Assembly (NCBI RefSeq): GCF_030817415.1
Contig: NZ_JAUSZI010000002.1
Coordinates: 11,445,501-11,509,500, forward strand
Direction: 5' to 3'
Source: Streptomyces umbrinus
Lineage (GTDB): Bacteria > Actinomycetota > Actinomycetes > Streptomycetales > Streptomycetaceae
DNA length: 64,000 bases
The stretch's first letter is position 1. Each line of letters starts with the position of its first letter. A model generated the notes under the pieces. It had not been told where the DNA came from and did no database searches. It saw nothing but the letters and a program-made list of their open reading frames with translations. The position numbers were made by a program, and so were the translations under genes. Positions 58,238 through 64,000 of this stretch are shown here, piece after piece.

Positions 58238-59164
58238 TCATTCCTGTTGGGAAACCACTGTCACCGGGCAGTCGGAGTGGTGCAGCACTGTGTGTCCGAC
58301 CAGGCCGAGCTGCGGTCCGAGGAGGCCGCGGGGCCGGCGGGCGCCGATGATCAGGAGGTCGCCCGCCGAGGACCGGGCCACCAGCGCGTGGCGTGCGGAG
58401 CCCTCAACAAGCGTGCGGTGTACGACTACGCCGGGGTACTCCTGGGCGACGGCGTCCAATGCCTTGTCGAGCAGAGCTGCGGCGTCGTCCTCCTCGGCGT
58501 GGGCGGGCTCCCCGGCCGGCAGCGGATGCGGCGCAGTGCGGTGCGCCGGGCGACGCCAGGCCCGTACGGCCTCGATCTCGCACGCGCGCACCGCGGCTTC
58601 CCGGAAGGCGTACCGGACCGTTGTCGGCGCTGTGGCACCGGTTCCGACGCCCAGCACGATACGGCCGATGGCGGCTTGTCTGTTCTGTGCCCGGCCGCGT
58701 ACGACGACGACCGGGCAGGGAGCACGGGCGGCGAGGGAGAGACTGACCGAGCCCAGCAGGAGTTCCCTGATCGGTCCCCTGCCTCGTACACCGGTCACGA
58801 CGGCACTGGCGCGGAGTGCCTCGCGCAGCAGAGCCGACACGGGATCCTCCGGTACCACGCCCGTGCTGATCTCCAGCATCGGGGCGCGCAGCCCGGCACG
58901 CCGGGCCGCTCCCGCCACGACGCTCTCGGCGAGATCGTGTCCGGTCACCGCATCCGAGGCGACATCGGGTGTGTCCGCCAGGGCCGCACCCTCGTACCGC
59001 TCCCAGAGCGAGGCGTGGACGACCCTCAGCGGCACCCCGTGCCGGACCGCCTCGTCCACGGCCCAGTCGACGGCATGGAGGCTGGGCTCCGAGCCATCGA
59101 CACCCACGACCATCGGCAGCACCATGGTTCCCACCGCCTTCAGCGCTCCGCGATGTTCTCTCAT
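58238..59164 (-). CDS. universal stress protein, two UspA domains
   Basis: A 308-residue tandem UspA protein. The first domain starts VLPMVVGVDGSEPSLHAVDW and has VVTGVRGRGPIRELLLGSVS; the second starts RIVLGVGTGATAPTTVRYAF and has LIIGARRPRGLLGPQLGLVG with HSDCPVTVV at the end. Both have the G-x2-G-x9-G(S/T) nucleotide pattern, slightly altered in the second. ATG 59164 was chosen because GGAGGGGAG lies just before it; a shorter start at 59125 is possible. These proteins help actinobacteria survive hypoxia and stationary phase. Confidence 0.9.
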   Translation of the reverse strand: MREHRGALKAVGTMVLPMVVGVDGSEPSLHAVDWAVDEAVRHGVPLRVVHASLWERYEGAALADTPDVASDAVTGHDLAESVVAGAARRAGLRAPMLEISTGVVPEDPVSALLREALRASAVVTGVRGRGPIRELLLGSVSLSLAARAPCPVVVVRGRAQNRQAAIGRIVLGVGTGATAPTTVRYAFREAAVRACEIEAVRAWRRPAHRTAPHPLPAGEPAHAEEDDAAALLDKALDAVAQEYPGVVVHRTLVEGSARHALVARSSAGDLLIIGARRPRGLLGPQLGLVGHTVLHHSDCPVTVVSQQE

Positions 59165-59669
59165 TCTCCCCTCCCTCGCGGGCCGGCGCGTGTCGTGCAC
59201 CACCCGGGATACGTCCATCCCGATACCCGCGGCCGGGCGGGGCGCCCGCTCCCTGCTGGGCGCACTCATGGCCTCGACGGGGGCGGCGGGATCTGGACCG
59301 TCCAGTCCGGCGTCTTCTCCGAGAGCACCGTCGACCTCCTGCACCGGGGTGCCGGCTTCCGTGTCCCAGGGGCCTCCGCGGGCCGGCGCGCTGCCGAACG
59401 CTTGCCCTGCCGGGAATCGCCTCCCGCCCCTGCCGCAGGGCGCAGGGCGTGGCGCGAGCTGCGGCCTGGGCTCGGGCCGTCGACGATGCGGCAACCCGGC
59501 GACGGCCAGGGACAGCCCGCAGCCCGTCGCCGGGTGGGCCTCGTCAGGGCGCGTCATGGAGGGCAGCTCTTCGGCGGCTTGATGCGCGGGCCGGGTCCGG
59601 CGCGGCGAGCCTGCCGTGACCGCTCATCAACGTGACAGCCACCGATGCCCCACCAGAGCCGCAGACACA
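59165..59669. other. divergent promoter region, no gene recognised
   Basis: A 505-base gap between the universal stress gene and DUF6186 on the other strand. No gene or operator was found. It must hold the promoters for both directions. Confidence 0.4.
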
Positions 59670-59912
59670 GTGGCAGAGCATCCGGTGGTCGGCTATCCCG
59701 TCTGGGCAGTGCTGTTCGGCGCCATCTTCGCCTGGGAAGGCATCGGTCTGCTGCGCCCCGACGACGGCTTCCCCACCCTCAGCGACGCAACCAACACCCT
59801 CATGCGCTACCCCGCAGGCCGCTGGTCCCTGTTCGCCCTGTGGCTGTGGCTGTGGCTCGGCTGGCACACCTTCGTACGAGGCTGGCACTTCCTGCTCCAA
59901 GAGCCCACCTGA
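59670..59912 (+). CDS. DUF6186 family small membrane protein
   Basis: An 80-residue membrane protein with two hydrophobic helices (YPVWAVLFGAIFAWEGIGLL and GRWSLFALWLWLWLGWHTFV). RPDDGFPTLSDATNTLMRYP between them, and the W-L-G-W-H-x-F-V-R ending, match the small Streptomyces family DUF6186. GTG 59670 was chosen because it begins right before the conserved part; a start at 59616 would add a disordered leader. It is followed by DUF6256 at 17 bases. Confidence 0.7.
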   Translation: MAEHPVVGYPVWAVLFGAIFAWEGIGLLRPDDGFPTLSDATNTLMRYPAGRWSLFALWLWLWLGWHTFVRGWHFLLQEPT

Positions 59913-59928
59913 CCGCAAGGAGCCTGCC

Positions 59929-60291
59929 ATGCTCCCGGTACATCTCAACATTGCGGTCATGCTGACGGGCCATGTCCTGGTCATGGCCTATCTCGGCCTC
60001 GGCCTGCACCTCCTCCGACTCCGCCCGACCACGTCCTGGGCGCCTGCACGACGGCTCGCTCCCGCACCGGCCCGGCGGGGCTGGCCCGCACTGGTCCGGA
60101 ACACCGTGGGCACCGCGATCGGCGGCTATCTGATGCTGATGGCCGTGGTGGTCGGCTGGTACGAGGACATCGCCCGCCTGGGAGACCGCTTCCTCCTGAG
60201 CGCTGTCACCGGCGCCGCACAGCTGGTCGGGATCTGCCTGCCGGTGTACTTCCTGGCCTCCTGGGCCGTCTCAAGTGGGGCTGGCCCGTGA
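59929..60291 (+). CDS. DUF6256 family membrane protein
   Basis: A 120-residue membrane protein with three hydrophobic segments: LNIAVMLTGHVLVMAYLGLG, GTAIGGYLMLMAVVVGWYED and AAQLVGICLPVYFLASWAVS. It follows DUF6186 in an operon. The family is found mainly in Streptomyces and its function is unknown. ATG 59929 behind AAGGA. Confidence 0.7.
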   Translation: MLPVHLNIAVMLTGHVLVMAYLGLGLHLLRLRPTTSWAPARRLAPAPARRGWPALVRNTVGTAIGGYLMLMAVVVGWYEDIARLGDRFLLSAVTGAAQLVGICLPVYFLASWAVSSGAGP

Positions 60292-60807
60292 GTATGTAAG
60301 TGACGGTGTGGCGGCCACCGGGGCGGACCGTTCCTCACTGGCGCCCGGGGCCGCGCAGTGCAGGACGACGGAAGCAACCAGCCTCCGTGAGAAGAGGGAA
60401 GAATCGTGACCTCTGTGGGGTCGGGCGCGTTATCCGGTTGCACGTGCAGATATCCCGTTGGTCGACTGCGGGACCCGTACGGGCTGGCGGCCCCGATTCC
60501 TGCCCGGCGTCGGGGCCGTCGTCGACACCCAAAAGCCGGGCGCGCAGCGCCCTCCGCCCAGCCCGTTGGCGACACGGTTTCGGCCCGCAAGCCGTGTTCC
60601 CGGCAGCGGTCGAAGTCGAGACGGACGCGCCGAATGCTGCGGGGCCGGCGACGACTGTGTGGACGGACGCGGCCCGGAAGATTCTCGCGCCCTCATGGGC
60701 CGGCAGGGGCTGTGCAGATGACGGTGGGTGAGCGTTCGAGATGCGCGGATGCGGGGTCGCTGTTTCGCTGGTGGGGCCCGCTCTTCCCCGTCACCCAAGG
60801 AGTGATC
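60292..60807. other. intergenic stretch of about 520 bases, no gene recognised
   Basis: Open frames on both strands look like shadows. The only clear signal is the ribosome site AAGGA before the DUF6381 gene at the end of the stretch. Confidence 0.4.
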
Positions 60808-60999
60808 ATGAGCGTTGCAGGCGAGTCCGGCGGTCGTGCCCAGCAGATGCGCCAGAAGGCGCGGGAGATGGAACAGGCCGCGGAGCGTGCCACTGACCCG
60901 GATGAGCGTCAGCGGCTGAAGGACAAGGCCCGCCGACTCACGGAGCAGAGCGAGCAGCAGGGCGGCACGCGTAGTGGGGACACCGACCCCATGGTGTGA
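60808..60999 (+). CDS. DUF6381 family small protein
   Basis: A 63-residue, very hydrophilic protein: MSVAGESGGRAQQMRQKARE, MEQAAERATDPDERQRLKDK, ARRLTEQSEQQ. It is almost wholly charged coiled-coil-like helix. It matches the short actinobacterial family DUF6381. ATG 60808 with AAGGAG upstream. The function is unknown; it resembles stress-induced small helical proteins. Confidence 0.8.
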   Translation: MSVAGESGGRAQQMRQKAREMEQAAERATDPDERQRLKDKARRLTEQSEQQGGTRSGDTDPMV

Positions 61000-61016
61000 C
61001 AGCCCTTTGTATCTGC

Positions 61017-61069
61017 ACCGGCCGGTGGCACCCCCGCGACCCTAGAAGCGCGCGAGGCCACCGGCCGGT
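61017..61069 (+). terminator. long-stem hairpin after DUF6381
   Basis: A perfect 13-base inverted repeat (ACCGGCCGGTGGC and GCCACCGGCCGGT) with a 27-base loop lies 17 bases after the stop codon. A terminator is likely; the long loop and lack of T-run also leave room for a repeat of another kind. Confidence 0.6.
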
Positions 61070-61112
61070 CATCTATGAGGAGGCAGGTGTGCCGCTGCCG
61101 GTGCGGTCACGT

Positions 61113-61335
61113 GGAAGCTGCGGCTGTCCGAGCAGGTCCAGCCGGACGAGACGATCGGCGATGAGGCGTTGGAGCGGCTGTCCATGCTGTGGCTGCTGCC
61201 GGTAGAACAGCCCAGGACTGGAACGCTGCCGCCCCGTCCGCCTTCGCAACAGCGGTGGTGCGCCGCGCCCCCAACCGCCAACAGGTGCTGGCCACGGTGC
61301 GGACGGAGACCGGTATCCGCATGTGCACTGCCCAC
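61113..61335 (+). pseudogene. fragment of a second Ppx/GppA gene
   Basis: The plus strand reads WKLRLSEQVQPDETIGDEAL, and after a frame change AAAGRTAQDWNAAAPSAFAT and VVRRAPNRQQVLATVRTETG, which match residues 30-107 of the Ppx/GppA gene at 11761-12789 at most positions. Both ends of the gene are absent and a frameshift lies near 61185. A cut-down duplicate, inverted relative to the full gene. Confidence 0.85.
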
Positions 61336-61463
61336 GTGCAGCGCGAGTACACGACCAAGGGTTCGCAACAGCTCTGCGACCGGCAATTTCAAATGAGAAG
61401 AGGCCAAGTGGTCGGGGCCTTCGCCGTTCCGTTCACGCAGGACCAGCAGTTGCGGAACACCTG

Positions 61464-63083
61464 TCAGGGAGTGCCGCTGGGGATCACGCAGTTCTTCGGC
61501 TGTTCCCTGCCGGTGGGCCAGCCCAGGCCGACGAACTTCAGCTTGCCGTGGCCCTCCCGGCCCGGGTCCAGCTCGACGACCGCGGCCGGCTTGTCGTATG
61601 CGTTTCCGCCGCTGGTCAGGCATATCAGGCCGCTTGTGCCCTGCACCCGGTGGCGGGACTGGAGCAGCGACCACTGCCTGCCGACGTCCTCACGGCTGGG
61701 CACCGCCTCGGCGCCGCCGCTCTGCACCTGGTGCAGTGCCTTGCCGATGGTGGTGAGGCCGTCGTAGACGAGCATCGTCCGGGAGTCCTCCAGGTTCGGG
61801 GCGGAGCCGAGGCTCGTCCCCTCGCCGCGTGTGGTCTCGATGCGCTTCTTCAGGGTGTTCAGGGCCGCCTTGGGTTCGGTGAGGTACTGGGGGAGCTCCT
61901 CCGCGGTGGGCTTGCGGTCGTGGGCCGCGTCCCACTTGTTGTTCCAGCGGGCCAGCTCGGCACTCCAAGAGTTCGGGTGCGCGGGGGCGGCGTACTGCAC
62001 CGTCACCTTGGCCCGGCCGTCCGCGCCGCGCAGCTGCGCCCAGTCCTTCTCCGCCATGTCCTGCCGCAGCGAGGCGGCGTCGGAACCGCTGACGATGGTG
62101 TAGTGCCGGTCCTTGCAGCCCACCTGGGCGAGCTTGAGCGCAAAGATCCGCAGGTGCAGCGTGCGCCCGGCGAAGTAGACGATGTCGGCCTGGGAGTCGC
62201 AGATGTTGTTGGCCAGCTGGGTGAACTGGTTGCCGGTCGAGCCCGCCTCGTCGATCGCCGGGGACTCGAAGGGCATCGGGGCGGGACCGGCCTGGCCCTG
62301 CTCCTTGATCCCGTTGAACGCCTTCGCCAGCGACTCGTTGTAGCTGTCGGCGCGCTTGTCGTAGACCAGCACCGTCTTGAGGTTCTCCCGGCCCCGTTCG
62401 CCGTTGAAGTTGGCCAGCGCCTGGGCCGCGTCGTGGTTGGTGGGGATGATCCGGGCCAGGCCGGGGAACCGTGCTTTCTCCATCCCGTCCGCCGTGTCCT
62501 CGTTGGCGATACGGTCCCCGCTGATCCGGGAGGCGAGCACCGGGATCTTGTGCTCCGTGAGGCGTTTGACGGCTTCCTCTGTCGTGTCGAGGCTGAGGTT
62601 GAAGCCCGTGACGGCGCGCAGCTGGTCCTCCGGCGAGTCGGCCATCCGCAGCAGGGTGCCCACGACCTTCTCCTGCTGCTCGTAGTTCCGCCCGGGGTTG
62701 GCCAGCACCATTCGGATCTTGGGCGGTTCCCCCTCGCCCTCGTTGGCCTGCCGCTGCCCCAGATACGCGCCCTGGAGGTCGCTGCGCATCTGCCGGCGCA
62801 GCGCCGCCTTGTCCGACTGGAGCGGCAGCATCATCGCCACCGTGACGTGGGGCTGGCCGTCGATCCTCTTGTTCTCCTGGGCGATGGCCCGGGCTACGTC
62901 CTTGATCTCGGGGGTGCCGAAGTCGTAGCCCTCGCTGTTGACGCCTATGCACTCGCCGCCGGTCCGTACGACGCCGTCGGCGCAGGTGTCCTCCCGCTGG
63001 GAGAGTTCGCAGGCGGTGAAGCCGAGCGCCACGATCAGCCCCAGGCCCAGCACCGCGATGAGGATCTTCTTCCATCTGGGCAT
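61464..63083 (-). CDS. type-1 periplasmic-binding (branched-chain amino-acid-like) protein
   Basis: A 539-residue secreted or membrane-tethered protein. The N-terminal segment KKILIAVLGLGLIVALGFTA followed by CELSQRED is a signal anchor or lipobox. The rest follows the type-1 periplasmic-binding fold of ABC and receptor proteins, with PHVTVAMMLPLQSDKAALRR, TVLVYDKRADSYNESLAKAF and DSQADIVYFAGRTLHLRIFA. It is longer than the usual 380-400 residues, by an N-terminal insertion. No permease or ATPase gene is near, so it may sense a ligand rather than transport it. It is co-directional with the unknown gene that starts upstream. Confidence 0.82.
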   Translation of the reverse strand: MPRWKKILIAVLGLGLIVALGFTACELSQREDTCADGVVRTGGECIGVNSEGYDFGTPEIKDVARAIAQENKRIDGQPHVTVAMMLPLQSDKAALRRQMRSDLQGAYLGQRQANEGEGEPPKIRMVLANPGRNYEQQEKVVGTLLRMADSPEDQLRAVTGFNLSLDTTEEAVKRLTEHKIPVLASRISGDRIANEDTADGMEKARFPGLARIIPTNHDAAQALANFNGERGRENLKTVLVYDKRADSYNESLAKAFNGIKEQGQAGPAPMPFESPAIDEAGSTGNQFTQLANNICDSQADIVYFAGRTLHLRIFALKLAQVGCKDRHYTIVSGSDAASLRQDMAEKDWAQLRGADGRAKVTVQYAAPAHPNSWSAELARWNNKWDAAHDRKPTAEELPQYLTEPKAALNTLKKRIETTRGEGTSLGSAPNLEDSRTMLVYDGLTTIGKALHQVQSGGAEAVPSREDVGRQWSLLQSRHRVQGTSGLICLTSGGNAYDKPAAVVELDPGREGHGKLKFVGLGWPTGREQPKNCVIPSGTP

Positions 63084-63088
63084 CCCGG

Positions 63089-64000
63089 TTATCTCCCTTG
63101 CCCGAGCCGTGGGGTACATGTGCAGCGCAGCAGCGGCTGCTCGTTCGCTGCCAGGGCTTTCCACTCCGTGGCGGTCGGGTCGAGTTGTCCGGCGCCGTCG
63201 AAGTCCATGCCCACGAGACGGGTGAGCAGTGTGGACAGGGTCTCGGCCGTCTCGCCGGTCGATCTGGTGCGCTCCTCGCACAGCCACACCGCGTGCAGCA
63301 GTTGGTCGACGGTGCGGCGCAGCGCGGGTCCGTCCACCGGCACCAGGCCCTGGGCGCGTTTGCGCCGGGCGTCCGCCCCGCGCGGATACGGCGCCTGGGC
63401 GATCTCCAGCAGCTCAGCGGACCACTCCTGGGGGCGGCCGGGCAGGGTGGTGGTCAGATGGCGGACCACGTCGTCCACGCCGCCGGAGACCAGGTGGTGG
63501 TTCATCCGGTGCGCCGTGACCGAGCGGAACGCCCCGCCGCCCGGCGTCTCCTCGGCGGCCGTACGGCTTGTGTAGTGGTCGCGCAGCAGGTGGTGGTCGG
63601 CGTACCAGACGGCGCCGTCGGGGCTGAGGCCGTACAGCCGGTGCACCAGCAGTTGGCGCAGTCCGAAGTCCCCGATGAAGTGCCGTTCGCAGCTTGGCCA
63701 TCCGGTGTCGGTGAGATGCCGGGAGACCTGATGCGCCGTCAAGTGATGGACGCGGCCCGCCTGATGGTGGCGGAGCAGGACGTCCGCGCACTCCTCGTCG
63801 TGTGCCACCGACAGGTGGGTGAGCAGATCGAGCCACTGGTCGTGGTGTACGTCCGGCAGCCGCACCGGCAGCTGGTCCACGACCAGTTCCTTCAGGAGTA
63901 CGTCCGCCACCGGCCGCTCGGCGGCGCCTCCGGGGAACGGGAACGGGGCGTCCAAGAGGTCCCGGTCGTTGGCGTCGGCCGGCATGCGGAAGGCGGCGGC
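63089..64000 (-). CDS. hypothetical protein, partial at the window edge
   Basis: About 300 residues are visible, and the frame stays open to the right edge, so the N-terminus is missing. It is a soluble, His- and Leu-rich protein with KELVVDQLPVRLPDVHHDQW, LLTHLSVAHDEECADVLLRH, SVTAHRMNHHLVSGGVDDVV and a C-terminal CTCTPRLGQGR. No catalytic motif or named family is recognised. It ends five bases before the periplasmic-binding gene and is surely in the same operon, so the two probably work together. Confidence 0.6.
   Translation of the reverse strand, partial: AAAFRMPADANDRDLLDAPFPFPGGAAERPVADVLLKELVVDQLPVRLPDVHHDQWLDLLTHLSVAHDEECADVLLRHHQAGRVHHLTAHQVSRHLTDTGWPSCERHFIGDFGLRQLLVHRLYGLSPDGAVWYADHHLLRDHYTSRTAAEETPGGGAFRSVTAHRMNHHLVSGGVDDVVRHLTTTLPGRPQEWSAELLEIAQAPYPRGADARRKRAQGLVPVDGPALRRTVDQLLHAVWLCEERTRSTGETAETLSTLLTRLVGMDFDGAGQLDPTATEWKALAANEQPLLRCTCTPRLGQGR

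Noticed and set aside
60406..60999. A longer DUF6381 protein starting at 60406
   Set aside because: The ribosome site and family start are at 60808; the upstream part is low-complexity Arg-rich.
61323..63575. A 750-codon plus-strand frame
   Set aside because: It lies opposite the periplasmic-binding gene and carries no motif; it is a shadow frame.

Overview
The window is very GC-rich, its real genes end most codons in G or C, and it carries families that are mostly known from Streptomyces (DUF5709, DUF6381, DUF6480, DUF6766, DUF6186/DUF6256, degenerate Fic toxin, FUSC and NrfD-type formate dehydrogenase). It is best read as accessory sequence from a Streptomyces chromosome, probably an arm region: single stress, transport and redox operons are separated by many decayed genes, transposase fragments and duplicated segments. 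No rRNA, CRISPR array, plasmid origin or complete tRNA was seen.

Layout. 1-7.3 kb: end of a molybdenum-hydroxylase 2Fe-2S subunit, DUF5709, a small gene with a paralogue at 7.1 kb, a three-gene membrane cassette (lipoprotein, 27-residue membrane peptide, DUF6766), remnants of IS110, VOC, DUF2267-like and IS4 genes, and an SDR-FUSC pair. 7.7-11.5 kb: a compact Mrp-type cation/proton antiporter operon without a full MrpA. 11.8-18.7 kb: Ppx/GppA phosphatase, ANTAR protein and a three-subunit membrane formate dehydrogenase. 18.9-24.4 kb: an ATP-grasp/CocE operon divergent from a haem-oxygenase-like/methyltransferase/CDGSH operon. 24.6-34.1 kb: cysteine hydrolase, broken F420-type oxidoreductase, PLP decarboxylase, FAD-Rieske oxidoreductase, IS256 fragment, phosphoribosyltransferase-hydrolase fusion, broken capA and an SRPBCC protein. 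34.7-40.5 kb: DUF1326/DUF2182 pair, dihydrofolate-reductase-like protein, ArsR with a P1B-4 metal ATPase, and a Fic-like toxin-antitoxin pair. 40.8-47 kb: an NMT1/THI5-type ABC importer operon, with a decayed adenosine deaminase at its end, a TetR regulator and a TauD-like dioxygenase; the same inverted repeat stands before the transporter and before the dioxygenase. 47.3-49.2 kb: a second, inverted copy of the lipoprotein/peptide/DUF6766 cassette. 50.3-58.2 kb: an insertion-sequence island containing a complete IS5, a complete IS21 inside a DUF6480-like gene, a complete IS3 inside an IS5 remnant, and ISL3 and IS5 scraps. 58.2-64 kb: universal stress protein, DUF6186/DUF6256, DUF6381, a fragment of a second ppx, and a type-1 periplasmic-binding protein with a partial unknown gene upstream.

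How the genes work together. Much of the intact content suits an envelope, redox and stress role: proton/cation antiport, formate oxidation into the quinone pool, metal efflux under ArsR, universal stress and CBS-domain proteins. The clearest regulatory circuit is the TetR/ABC/TauD group. The clearest undescribed candidate is the duplicated lipoprotein/micropeptide/DUF6766 cassette: gene order, gene lengths and the tiny middle gene are kept in both copies although the copies have diverged and lie about 46 kb apart in opposite orientation. All functional assignments rest on reading motifs and on family knowledge; no database search was run.
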